From positions 1 through 64,000 of the forward strand of contig CAKZUE010000013.1 of assembly GCA_937920635.1 (NCBI GenBank): 64,000 bases of DNA, in the 5' to 3' direction. Source of the stretch: an uncultured Bryobacteraceae bacterium (GTDB lineage Bacteria; Acidobacteriota; Terriglobia; Bryobacterales; Bryobacteraceae). The position numbers and the translations under genes are program-made. The notes beneath the pieces are model-generated. The model was not told where the DNA came from and did no database searches. It was given only the letters and a program-made list of their open reading frames with translations. Positions 56,633 through 64,000 of the stretch are shown piece after piece. Each line of letters opens with the position of its first letter. Positions within the stretch are counted from its first letter, which is position 1.

Positions 56633-58237
56633 GTGGCCAGGAGATTCTGCCTTTGGTTCGTTTTGTATTTTTGCAGCGGTGTAGCGGCGCAGCAACTGCC
56701 TCCGCTGCGGCTGAAGGCAGGCCGGGTGCCGCCGAATCTGCTGGAATCGGTTGAAGGGAAGGCGCGCGCCTCATTGCAATGGCGGGGCGCGTGGCAGGAC
56801 AGGGCGCACTGGCTGGTGCAGTTCCGCGCGGAGCCGGACGAGGAACTGATCGAGCGGCTGGGGTGGCTGGATGTGCGGGTGTTGCAGTATGTGCCGGATC
56901 AGGGGCTGCTCGTGTCTGCGCCGGCGGAGACCGACTGGACGGCGGCGGGCGCGGCGTATGCGGGGCTGCTGACAGCGGAAGAGAAGTGGAGCCCGGCGCT
57001 GCCGGAGGAGGGCGAGGCCGCGGCGGTGGTGGAGTTGCATCTGGACGTGTCGCGCGGGGACGGGGTGTTGCTGGCGGAGGCGGCGGGGCTTGCAATGCGG
57101 GAGCATCCGGAGCTGTTGCCGAACGCGATGCTCGTGCGCGGATCCGTGGAAGCTTTGCGCGCACTGGCCGGGCGGGACGAAGTGGCTTATGTCTATCCGG
57201 CGGGACAGGCGTTGTGGAACGGTGAACCACTGGTGGCTTGCGCGAGCGGGCTGATGGGACCGGCAGCGCTGATGGGCGCGAACCTCGCGACAACGTTCGG
57301 CGACGGCTGGGACGGTCCCGGGCTGGGCGCGGCGTCGCTGTCGGTCCATATCGGCGCGCTGCCGGCGTGGCTGGACCGCGGCGCGATGCTCGCCGAGATC
57401 CGGCGCGCGTTGCAAGCATGGGCATCAGTGGCGCAGCTTTCTTTCACTGAAGCGGACGTGCGCCGGCTGCGGCGGCAGATTGAGATCTGGGCCGCGGCGG
57501 GCGATCACGGCGACGGATTCCCGTTCGACGGCCGCGGCGGCGTGCTGGCGCACACCTTCTATCCCCCGCCGAATGCGGAGACGATCGCCGGCGACATGCA
57601 TCTGGATCTCGACGAGCCATGGAAGATCGGCGCCGACATCGACCTGTTCAGCGTGGTGTTGCACGAACTTGGCCACGCGCTGGGACTGGGGCATAACGAC
57701 GATCCGGGTTCGGTAATGTACCCGTATTACCGGCGCCTGACCGGCCTGACCGCGGCCGACAAAGCCGAGATCCGCAAGCTGTATGCAGCGCGCGAGGAGG
57801 CGCCGCCCACGCCGCCCGGCAATCCGGACGCACCTGCACCGCCGCCCGCTCCTCCTCCAGCGCCTCCTTCCAACCCCACGCCCCCATCGAACCCGACACC
57901 ACCGCCCAGCCCCACGCCACCGCCGAACCCGCCCCCTGGCGATCCGCCGTCCACGCCCGACACCGTGGCGCCGAGCCTGACCATCACGTTCCCTTACTCT
58001 CCAGTGCACGGAACCTCGGCGGACACGATCACGATTCGCGGAATGGCCCGCGACAACGCCGCGATCCGCGAAATCACATGGTCGGCCAAAAGCGGCAGCG
58101 GCGCGGCGCAAGGGCCGCCGGACAGCTTCTCCGCCGGCCCGATCCCGCTGGCGCGCGGCTTCAACCCCATCACGATCACCGCCGTGGACGCAGCCGGCAA
58201 CGTCACCCGGCGAAACTTGAGCATCACGCGCTGGTAG
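56633..58237 (+). CDS. Secreted matrixin-like zinc metalloprotease with Ig-like C-terminus
   Basis: A 534-residue exported protease. The signal peptide (FCLWFVLYFCSGVAAQ) is followed by a pro-domain-like region to about residue 205, then a metzincin catalytic domain with VVLHELGHALGLGHNDDPGSVMYP (the HExxHxxGxxH zinc site plus the Met-turn SVMYP). A linker of about 60 residues made of PPPAPP/SNPTPP repeats leads to a beta-sandwich domain (SLTITFPYSPVHGTSADTITIRG; FNPITITAVDAAGNVTRR). A TTG at 56612 is in frame, but the GTG at 56633 gives the better signal peptide; neither has a Shine-Dalgarno. It probably degrades extracellular protein. Confidence 0.83.
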   Translation: MARRFCLWFVLYFCSGVAAQQLPPLRLKAGRVPPNLLESVEGKARASLQWRGAWQDRAHWLVQFRAEPDEELIERLGWLDVRVLQYVPDQGLLVSAPAETDWTAAGAAYAGLLTAEEKWSPALPEEGEAAAVVELHLDVSRGDGVLLAEAAGLAMREHPELLPNAMLVRGSVEALRALAGRDEVAYVYPAGQALWNGEPLVACASGLMGPAALMGANLATTFGDGWDGPGLGAASLSVHIGALPAWLDRGAMLAEIRRALQAWASVAQLSFTEADVRRLRRQIEIWAAAGDHGDGFPFDGRGGVLAHTFYPPPNAETIAGDMHLDLDEPWKIGADIDLFSVVLHELGHALGLGHNDDPGSVMYPYYRRLTGLTAADKAEIRKLYAAREEAPPTPPGNPDAPAPPPAPPPAPPSNPTPPSNPTPPPSPTPPPNPPPGDPPSTPDTVAPSLTITFPYSPVHGTSADTITIRGMARDNAAIREITWSAKSGSGAAQGPPDSFSAGPIPLARGFNPITITAVDAAGNVTRRNLSITRW

Positions 58238-58260
58238 CGCACACCGGCGCGCGGTTCGCC

Positions 58261-58271
58261 CACAATGGAAT
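58261..58271 (+). promoter_or_regulatory. CAATGGAAT element before the quinone oxidoreductase gene
   Basis: CACAATGGAAT spans 58261-58271; the hexamer CACAAT ends 6 nt before the ATG at 58273. This is the fourth copy of the CAATGGAAT element in the window. Confidence 0.42.
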
Positions 58272-58272
58272 C

Positions 58273-59259
58273 ATGCGCGCATGGCTGATGGACGGCTACG
58301 AGGGCGTGGAGCGCCTGCGGTTGGGCGAGGTTCCGGACCCCGAACCGCGCGAGGGCGAGGCGTTGCTGCGGATCCACTATGCGGCGCTGAACCCCGCCGA
58401 TGCGTTTCTCGCGCAGGCGCAGTACCCGGCCAAGCCCGCGCTGCCGCACATCCTCGGCCGCGACGGCGTGGGCGAAGTACTGGCCGTGGGACCGGGCGTC
58501 GATGCAGTGCGGCCCGGCGACATCGCAGGCATCCTGCGCTGTGAAGCCGGCATCGAGCGGTGGGGCACGTTCGCGGAGAAGACCGTCGTGCCCGCGGCCA
58601 GCCTGGCGCGTGTGCCCGAAGGCTGGAGCGAGCAGGAGATGGCCGCGGCGCCGCTGGTCTACCTGACGGCATGGCAGGCGCTGGTGCAATGGGGCGGCAT
58701 CCCCTCGCCCGGAGAAGTGCTGCTGGTGACGGGCGCGTCCGGCGGCGTCGGCGTGGCGGCGGTGATGCTGGGCCGGTCGATGGGCATGACTGTTGTGGCG
58801 CTGTCGCGCAGCGCGGAGAAAGGGCGCCGGCTGCGCGAGCTGGGCGCGGATCATGTCTTTGATCCGTCCGCCCCGGATCTGAAGCAGCAGGTGCTGGCGG
58901 CGCTGAACGGCAAGCGCGTCAGCCTGGTGGTGGACAGCGTGGCCGGGCCGCTGTTCAACACGGTGCTGAACCTGCTCGGCTACGGCGGGCGCATCAGCAC
59001 GGTGGGGCGCAGCGGCGGCACGGTGCCGGAGTTCAACACGGCGTCGCTGTTCTTCCGCCGCATCCGCATCGGCGGCGTCTCCGTCGGCGACTACACGCCC
59101 GAAGGCGCGCAGGCGGCGTGGGCGGAGATCGTGCGGCGCCTGCAACAGACGGGCGCGCGCCCCGTAATCGACAGCGTCTTCCCCTTTGAAGACCTCAAGC
59201 CGGCGTTCCGCAGGCTGGCCCAGGGGCCGATGGGCAAGGTGCTGCTGAAGGTAGCCTGA
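58273..59259 (+). CDS. Zinc-independent quinone oxidoreductase-like MDR protein
   Basis: A 328-residue medium-chain reductase. The catalytic-fold N-terminus reads LRLGEVPDPEPREGEALLRIHYAALNPADAFLAQ and HILGRDGVGEVLAVGPGVDAVRPGD. The NADPH Rossmann motif is VLLVTGASGGVGVAAVMLGRS near residue 155. Cys/His zinc ligands of alcohol dehydrogenases are absent, as in quinone oxidoreductases and enoyl reductases. The C-terminus has VFPFEDLKPAFRRLAQGPMGKVLLKV. The substrate is open (a quinone, 2-alkenal or enoyl compound). The transcript is probably near-leaderless. The convergent radical SAM gene ends 11 nt downstream. Confidence 0.92.
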   Translation: MRAWLMDGYEGVERLRLGEVPDPEPREGEALLRIHYAALNPADAFLAQAQYPAKPALPHILGRDGVGEVLAVGPGVDAVRPGDIAGILRCEAGIERWGTFAEKTVVPAASLARVPEGWSEQEMAAAPLVYLTAWQALVQWGGIPSPGEVLLVTGASGGVGVAAVMLGRSMGMTVVALSRSAEKGRRLRELGADHVFDPSAPDLKQQVLAALNGKRVSLVVDSVAGPLFNTVLNLLGYGGRISTVGRSGGTVPEFNTASLFFRRIRIGGVSVGDYTPEGAQAAWAEIVRRLQQTGARPVIDSVFPFEDLKPAFRRLAQGPMGKVLLKVA

Positions 59260-59270
59260 CCAGCGCCGCG

Positions 59271-60317
59271 CTAACAGCCGCCCGCGGCGGCAGCCGTGCG
59301 GCTCGCGGCGCGCTTCGTCGAGTTCGAGAAGCTGAGATAACGCGCCACATTCTCGCGCAGCAGTTGCGGGAAGGTCTTGTCGAGGTTGGAGCGGATGGCG
59401 ACGTAGCACTCGTCGCACTTGTTCGTCGCGGTGAATTCCCGAACCATGCGCGCCTGCTCGTGGAGCTCGTAGCGGTGGAACTGCATCGAGCACGGCTGGA
59501 GCTTGCCGTCGGCGGTGACGACGAGGAACCGCAGCCCTGCCTTGCATCCCGGGGCGCCGCCGGTTTCGAAGTAGCGCCGCGTGGCTTCGATGGTGGTGGG
59601 GGCGCTGACGATCCAGTTGGTCTCGTCGCGGCGCGACTCCAGCCGGTCCAATTCGCGGTGCAGGATCTCGAGCAGCTCCGGCGTGCCGGGAAACAGCTCG
59701 CGGCAGCCGGTGCGGCGCGCCGAATAGGCGCTGATGCAGATGTTGACGCCCCACTCGCGCGCCTTGTCGGCGACGGCGTTCACTTCGGCGACGTTGGCTG
59801 CGGTGATGCAGGTGTTCAGCACGATGTCGTCGAAGCCGTAGGCGGCGCACTTCGGGACCACTTCATTCAGGTGCGCATACAGCCCCGGGTACATGCGGAA
59901 GTCGTCGTGGCGCGCGTCAGGAAAGTCGAGCGACACGTTGAACTGGTCCACGCCCGCCGCGCGCAGTTCGAGATACCGTTCGGGAGTCATCAGGGACCAG
60001 GACGATACGAGCAGAATGTAAGGGAGCCCGCCGGGGCGCTTGATGTTGCGGACCACTTCCGTCAGGTCGTCGCGCAGGAGGGGCTCGCCGCCGGAGACCT
60101 GCACCACGCAGGGCTTCAGCGTTTCCGTGTATTTGCGGTACTCCTCGGGTCGGAGGTTGCGCGAGTCGTCCTTTGGACCGCCGTGGTCGCAGTGGCGGCA
60201 GTAGCAGGTGCAGGAATCGGTGACTTCGAAGGAGACGACGATCGGGCGCTGGGCGAGCCAGTTGGCCGAACCCTGCGCGATGACGCGCAGAGACTGGCTC
60301 AGGGGCACTTTCCGCAT
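59271..60317 (-). CDS. Radical SAM protein with SPASM-like C-terminus
   Basis: A 348-residue radical SAM enzyme. The 4Fe-4S motif CX3CX2C is at Cys36, Cys40 and Cys43 (CTCYCRHCDHGG). The barrel shows VVQVSGGEPLLRDDLTEVVRNI and FNVSLDFPDARHDDFR. A C-terminal region from about 255 has Cys residues in PGCKAGLRFLVVTADGKLQPCSM and NKCDECYVAIRS, suggesting a second iron-sulfur site as in SPASM/twitch proteins. It ends in a Ala-rich tail with GGC. Such enzymes often modify peptides, but no precursor peptide gene is seen next to it. TATGAT ends 8 nt before the ATG, so it is probably leaderless. Confidence 0.88.
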   Translation of the reverse strand: MRKVPLSQSLRVIAQGSANWLAQRPIVVSFEVTDSCTCYCRHCDHGGPKDDSRNLRPEEYRKYTETLKPCVVQVSGGEPLLRDDLTEVVRNIKRPGGLPYILLVSSWSLMTPERYLELRAAGVDQFNVSLDFPDARHDDFRMYPGLYAHLNEVVPKCAAYGFDDIVLNTCITAANVAEVNAVADKAREWGVNICISAYSARRTGCRELFPGTPELLEILHRELDRLESRRDETNWIVSAPTTIEATRRYFETGGAPGCKAGLRFLVVTADGKLQPCSMQFHRYELHEQARMVREFTATNKCDECYVAIRSNLDKTFPQLLRENVARYLSFSNSTKRAASRTAAAAGGC

Positions 60318-60325
60318 TGCCTTAA

Positions 60326-60331
60326 ATCATA
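60326..60331 (-). promoter_or_regulatory. -10 element of the radical SAM gene, leaderless arrangement
   Basis: TATGAT on the minus strand ends 8 nt before the ATG at 60317. TTGCCG about 18 nt upstream may serve as -35. No Shine-Dalgarno is present. Confidence 0.6.
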
Positions 60332-60386
60332 CCAATTTGACCGATTAGGCGGCAAGGCTCATTCCCGGTGCTAATCTGGGCTCGCA

Positions 60387-61451
60387 ATGCGGGTTCTTGT
60401 GCTGAACGCAGGCAGTTCTTCTCTGAAGTATCAGGTGATCCGTCTGGAGGACGGCGGGGAGCGGGTGGAGGTGAAGGGAACCGTGGAGCGGATCGGCTCG
60501 CCGGGCGGAGCGGCGGATCACCGGGACGCCGTGCGGGAGGCGCTGAAGAAGGCGGGCGATGTGGACGCGGTGGGGCACCGGGTGGTGCACGGGGGCGAGA
60601 AATACCGCGACGCGGTGCGGATCGACGCCGAGGTGGAGCGCGCCATCGAGGAGTGCTGCGCGCTGGCGCCGCTGCACAATCCGCCGAACCTTGCCTGTTA
60701 CCGCGCCGCCAGGGACCTGCTCGGGGGCGTGCCGCACGTGGCAGTGTTCGATACGGCGTTCTTCCAGTCGCTGGAGCCGCGCGTGTTTCTCTACGGGCTG
60801 CCGCTCGAGTACTACGAGCGCGATCACATCCGCCGCTACGGCTTCCACGGCACGTCGCACCGCTATGTGAGCGCGCGCGCCGCGGAGATTCTGGGCAAGC
60901 CGCCGGAGCAGTGCCGCCTGATCACCTGCCATCTGGGCAACGGCTGCTCCATCTGCGCGGTGCGCGGCGGAAGAGCCGTGGACGTGTCGCTCGGCTTCAC
61001 GCCGATTGAAGGGCTGGTGATGGGCACGCGCTGCGGCGACATCGACCCCGGCGTGGTCTTCCACCTGGCGCGGGCGAAAGGGATGAGCCTGGACGAGATC
61101 GAGGACCTGTTCATCCGGCGCGGGGGCTTGCTGGGGCTTTCCGGACGCTCGAACGATATGCGCGATCTGGTGGAAGCCGCGGCTGCGGGCAACGCGCGGG
61201 CGCAACTGGCTATCGACGTCTTCTGCTACCGGGCGAAGAAGTACATCGGCGCCTACTGGGCGGTGCTGGGCGGCGCGGACGCGGTGGTGTTCACGGGCGG
61301 CATCGGCGAAAACCGCGCCGAGATCCGAAGCCAGATTCTCGAAGGGCTGGACGCGCTGGGGCGGTTTGAAACGCTCATCGTGCCGACCCACGAAGAGCTG
61401 CTGATCGCTCGCGATACGGCGCGCGTGGTCAGCGGAACAGGAACCACGTAG
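60387..61451 (+). CDS. ackA: Acetate/propionate kinase
   Basis: A 354-residue acetokinase that interconverts acetate + ATP and acetyl-phosphate. Motifs: MRVLVLNAGSSSLKYQVIRL (phosphate site), VGHRVVHGGEKYRD, HNPPNLACYRAAR, VFDTAFFQSLEP with the catalytic Asp, YGFHGTSHRYVS, CHLGNGCSICAVRGGR, MGTRCGDIDPG and FTGGIGENRAEIR. It is about 45 residues shorter than typical (about 400), the loss being in the N-terminal loop between the first strand and VGHRVVHGG. No pta or phosphoketolase gene is nearby. TAATCT lies 9 nt before the ATG. Its last 23 nt overlap the end of the convergent tauE gene. Confidence 0.95.
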   Translation: MRVLVLNAGSSSLKYQVIRLEDGGERVEVKGTVERIGSPGGAADHRDAVREALKKAGDVDAVGHRVVHGGEKYRDAVRIDAEVERAIEECCALAPLHNPPNLACYRAARDLLGGVPHVAVFDTAFFQSLEPRVFLYGLPLEYYERDHIRRYGFHGTSHRYVSARAAEILGKPPEQCRLITCHLGNGCSICAVRGGRAVDVSLGFTPIEGLVMGTRCGDIDPGVVFHLARAKGMSLDEIEDLFIRRGGLLGLSGRSNDMRDLVEAAAAGNARAQLAIDVFCYRAKKYIGAYWAVLGGADAVVFTGGIGENRAEIRSQILEGLDALGRFETLIVPTHEELLIARDTARVVSGTGTT

Positions 61452-62157
61452 AGAGTGCCGTCAGGACCACGACGAGCCATTCAAACATTTGCGGCGAGAT
61501 ATGTTGGACGATCCGGCGGCCGCCCAGCGCGCCCGCGAACACTGCCGGGACCATCAGCAGGTCGAAGGTGAGCGACTGCCGGCTGAACAGCCCGTGCCCG
61601 GCGTAGATCGGGATCTTGGTCAGGTTGATGACGAAGAAGAACCACGCGCCGGTGGCGATGAACTCCTCTTTGGGGAGGCGTTTCGAGAGCAGATACAGGT
61701 TCATCACGGGTCCGGCGGCGTTGGCGACGGTGGTGGCGAAGCCGGCCGAGACGCCGTAGAGCGCCGGATGGGGCGTGATGGCGGAGGGGTTCTTCGCGTA
61801 GCGCCGGACCAGATAAGCAGCCAGCATGAACAGCACGATGACGCCCACCATGGGGCGCAGGACGCGCTCCTCCAGCGACAGCGCCGCCGCTCCCGCGGCC
61901 ATTCCGGCCAGCGCCCACGGGGCGAGGCTCCAGAGCCGGTGGATGGCGGCGTGGCGGCGCCAGTAGACGACGGCGAAGATGTCAGCGGTGCAGAGGATGG
62001 GCAGAAGCCAGGCGGCGGCGGCGCGGGCGTCGCCCACCGTGAGCACGATCATCGGCACAACCAGGATTCCGAGGCCGGGCAGTCCGGTCTTGGCCAGCCC
62101 TACGTTGAACGCGCACAACGCGCCGAGCGCCCACTGCCAGGGTTCCAGATGAGGCAT
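61429..62157 (-). CDS. TauE/SafE-family sulfite or sulfonate exporter
   Basis: A 242-residue membrane protein with about seven to eight helices. The family pattern is clear in the first segment (ALCAFNVGLAKTGLPGLGILVVPMI), in SLEERVLRPMVGVIVLFMLAAYLVRR, and in the repeat GVSAGFATTVANAAGPVMNLYLLSKRLPKEEFIATGAWFFFVINLTKIP. Family members export sulfite, sulfoacetate or other organic anions, often after sulfonate breakdown. No sulfonate enzyme is near, so the substrate is unknown. Its 3' end overlaps ackA in the convergent direction by 23 nt. Confidence 0.92.
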   Translation of the reverse strand: MPHLEPWQWALGALCAFNVGLAKTGLPGLGILVVPMIVLTVGDARAAAAWLLPILCTADIFAVVYWRRHAAIHRLWSLAPWALAGMAAGAAALSLEERVLRPMVGVIVLFMLAAYLVRRYAKNPSAITPHPALYGVSAGFATTVANAAGPVMNLYLLSKRLPKEEFIATGAWFFFVINLTKIPIYAGHGLFSRQSLTFDLLMVPAVFAGALGGRRIVQHISPQMFEWLVVVLTALSTWFLFR

Positions 62158-62174
62158 GCGTCAAATGGGGAGGA

Positions 62175-63230
62175 CTATGCTTCCAGCATAACCTCCACCT
62201 TGCGGCGGATGGTTGCGGCGGCATCCGGCACGTGGAGAACGTCGCACTCGGAGCCGAGGATGAACGGGCGGCCGGCGGCGCGCATGCGTTCCATCAGCTC
62301 ACGAGTCAGGCGGCGGACTTCGTCCTCGGACATGGCAGCATCGGAGTAGAACTGACGGGTCGGCAGGTTGCCGTAGAGCACTGTGTCTTTGGGAACCACG
62401 GCGGCGTCCTCCCACAACGTGCGGCTGGAACCGAGGCTGAGCATGGCGGGGTGGAGCTCCTCGGCGAGCGTGCGGACCAGGTCCGTGTTGAGCTGGCCGC
62501 AGTCGTGGAGGATCAGATCGGCGCCGCCTGCCGCAATCTCATGCCGCACCCGGCGCAGCGGCGCGAGCACGAACTGTTCCAGCACCTGCGGCGCACGCGC
62601 CATCATGCGCGGAGAAAGATAGGTGACGCTGACGGCGGGCTCGCACACGATGACGGCGCGGGCGCCGGCCTCCACCTGCGCGCGGACCGAGCGGAGCACG
62701 GTGGCAAGCGACAGGCGCAGCGCCGCCGTAGCGAGCCGCACGCCGCCGTCTTCCTCTTCGGAGACGCCGGAGGCCATCATGGCCAGCGGGGTGATGGGAT
62801 CGGCCAGCAGTTTCGTCATCAGGGAGAACGGGCCAATGACCATGCCGATGGGGACCAGATCCGTCCGCGAGGCGATATCGCGGATGGCGCCCTGCTGTGC
62901 CAGGCAAGCCGGAGGGAACGGACGCGTCCGTTCTTCCAGCATCCGGGCGACGACTTCCTCCGGGGGCGCTTCCGTGAAGTGGAAGCCGTCCACGGCGTCC
63001 GGCGCCACGCCGAGGGCGGACAGCAGATCGAGCTTTTCGAGCCGCAGATCCATCAGGGGCAGCGCCAGCGGCGTGCGGTAGCGGCGCGCGGCGCGCTCGA
63101 TGACGCGGCCGAGGCGGAGAGGGTCGAGCCGCGCCTCGTCCGGATGCGGCTCTTCGTGAAGCACGAGGTCGGCGCCGATGGGCAGCCGGTGGCCGGCGGC
63201 AGCCAGTTCCAGCAGCAGGGGGCGGATCAT
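62175..63230 (-). CDS. Uroporphyrinogen decarboxylase/MtaA-family methyltransferase-like protein
   Basis: A 351-residue UroD-fold protein. It starts with MIRPLLLELAAAGHRLPIGADLVLHEEPHPDE and carries PLALPLMDLRLEKLDLLSAL, TDLVPIGMVIGPFSLMTKLLA, and the zinc-type motif LILHDCGQLN (His-x-Cys), followed later by a Cys in ILGSECDVLHVP. These three ligands are those of MtaA/CmuA corrinoid:thiol methyltransferases rather than of true UroD, which lacks them. It is adjacent to a second member of the family (11 nt away). GAGAGG lies before the ATG at 63230. The methyl donor and acceptor are unknown. Confidence 0.85.
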   Translation of the reverse strand: MIRPLLLELAAAGHRLPIGADLVLHEEPHPDEARLDPLRLGRVIERAARRYRTPLALPLMDLRLEKLDLLSALGVAPDAVDGFHFTEAPPEEVVARMLEERTRPFPPACLAQQGAIRDIASRTDLVPIGMVIGPFSLMTKLLADPITPLAMMASGVSEEEDGGVRLATAALRLSLATVLRSVRAQVEAGARAVIVCEPAVSVTYLSPRMMARAPQVLEQFVLAPLRRVRHEIAAGGADLILHDCGQLNTDLVRTLAEELHPAMLSLGSSRTLWEDAAVVPKDTVLYGNLPTRQFYSDAAMSEDEVRRLTRELMERMRAAGRPFILGSECDVLHVPDAAATIRRKVEVMLEA

Positions 63231-63241
63231 GAGAACCTCTC

Positions 63242-64000
63242 TCACCGGCGCACGCCGTTGAACTCGTGGACGGCATCGATCATGGCCACGATGTTCTCCA
63301 CGGGCGTGCCGCTCTGGACGTTGTGCACGGCATTGAAGACGAAGCCTCCGCCGGGCGCGAAGATCTCGCACCGCCGCAGCACTTCTTCGCGCACCTGGGC
63401 CGGCGTGCCGAAGGGAAGCGTCTTCTGCGTGTCCACGCCGCCGCCCCAGAAGACGAGGCGGCCGCCGTAGCGCTCTTTGAGCGATGCGGGATCCATGCCG
63501 GCGGCCGAGCACTGCACCGGATTGATGATATCGAAACCGGCTTCGATGAAGCTGTCGAAGAACTTCTCCACGCTGCCGCAGGAATGTTTGAAACATTTCC
63601 ACTGCGTGTTGCGATGGCTCCAGGAGCAGATCTCCCGGTAGAAGGGGAACCACAGCTCGCGGAACGTCTTCACCGAACAGAACTGCGATGTCTGCGTGCC
63701 AAAATCCGTGCCGCAGAGGAACACGGCGTCCACCGAGTCTCCGATGGCGGCGTGGATGCGCGCCAGATTCTCCAGCGCCACCTCGCACTGCCGCTCAAAG
63801 ACGCGGCGGACGTGCCAGGGGCGCGACACGGTGCTCATGTACCATTCCGCCACGTCCCGGATGCCGCGCGGATGCTTCAGGAACGGCGCGGGCACCAGCG
63901 CGATGTCGCCGAAGGCGGCGCCCCCGAAGGAGCCGAGAATGCCACAACCGGTGGAGAGCGCCTCCTGGGAGGCGCGCCGGAGGTGATCGAGGTCCTCTTC
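63242..64000 (-). CDS. MtaA/UroD-family methyltransferase-like protein, N-terminus outside window
   Basis: The frame is open to the window edge, so only 252 residues plus stop are seen. It contains SRPWHVRRVFERQCEVALENLARI, FLCGTDFGTQTSQFCSV, the zinc motif CFKHSCGSVEKFFDSFIEAG (His-x-Cys), a following Cys in INPVQCSAAGMD, and a final EIFAPGGGFVFNAVHNVQSGTP typical of the UroD/MtaA fold. A GTG at 63895 could be read as a start but cuts the domain, so a start upstream of 64000 is assumed. It precedes the other family member by 11 nt; together they may form one corrinoid-dependent demethylation unit. Confidence 0.82.
   Translation of the reverse strand, partial: EEDLDHLRRASQEALSTGCGILGSFGGAAFGDIALVPAPFLKHPRGIRDVAEWYMSTVSRPWHVRRVFERQCEVALENLARIHAAIGDSVDAVFLCGTDFGTQTSQFCSVKTFRELWFPFYREICSWSHRNTQWKCFKHSCGSVEKFFDSFIEAGFDIINPVQCSAAGMDPASLKERYGGRLVFWGGGVDTQKTLPFGTPAQVREEVLRRCEIFAPGGGFVFNAVHNVQSGTPVENIVAMIDAVHEFNGVRR

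Noticed and set aside
57800-57960. Possible tandem repeat or CRISPR-like array
   Set aside because: It is the proline-rich linker of the matrixin-like protein; repeats are coding, degenerate and without spacers.

Overview
The window is about 64 kb of GC-rich, gene-dense bacterial chromosome with 57 protein-coding genes, two of them cut by the window ends. I see no rRNA, tRNA, CRISPR array or insertion sequence, and no gene-free stretch longer than 300 bases. The gene content suggests an Acidobacteriota chromosome, probably of the Bryobacterales/Solibacter type. Pointers are a VWFA-related protein of the acidobacterial kind, an ADOP-type (duplicated FtsX/MacB) permease, a DUF5107-TPR protein, a Pal lipoprotein with an added Ig-like domain, and many Tat-exported or lipoprotein products in a diderm Tol-Pal background. 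The taxonomic call is inference from family content.

Layout. 1-3027: ECF sigma factor with the start of its probable anti-sigma factor, and a VWFA-related secreted protein. 3196-4717: an arsR / thioredoxin-like / permease operon behind a clear ArsR-type operator. 4766-9890: YqhD-type alcohol dehydrogenase, guaB, a CocE-type hydrolase and yggS. 9914-12316: a PD-(D/E)XK-like protein and a DUF697-like protein. 12353-15837: SDR, MFS transporter and old-yellow-enzyme family genes. 15848-21852: a MacB-type ABC export set (adaptor, ATPase, ADOP permease) beside a GGDEF-EAL protein. 21946-30868: a long minus-strand run with tolQ-tolR-tolA/tonB-tolB-pal-cpoB, then a DeoC-like pseudoenzyme, aroDE, a tiny Tat-signal protein and an amidase-like pseudoenzyme. 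31004-41595: recN, a fucose-isomerase-like gene, PGPGW, aroF, uvrA, an unknown protein, a CPBP protease, mtnA and a TlpA-like redoxin. 41615-49901: glycosyltransferase, sigma-54 activator, RlpA, a 26-codon lysine-rich micro-gene, MidA, two unknowns, der and typA. 49964-64000: DUF5107-TPR protein, Tat sugar isomerase/epimerase, PadR with a membrane protein, SDR, matrixin-like protease, quinone oxidoreductase, radical SAM, acetate kinase, TauE and two MtaA/UroD-like genes.

The most interesting signals are regulatory and small. (1) About ten genes have a TANNNT-like -10 hexamer only 6-9 nt before the start codon and no Shine-Dalgarno sequence, which points to frequent leaderless transcription. 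Two divergent pairs (yggS / PD-(D/E)XK gene and 45801-46091 / 46122-46709) share one nearly symmetrical -10 core firing both ways. (2) A 26-residue Lys/Ala peptide gene at 44650-44730 has its own strong promoter and an intrinsic terminator. (3) The DeoC-like and amidase-like genes flanking aroDE have lost their catalytic residues but stay intact as reading frames. (4) Good operators can be read for ArsR, a LacI-family regulator and PadR. (5) A recurrent element CAATGGAAT lies just before uvrA, mtnA, typA and the quinone oxidoreductase gene.
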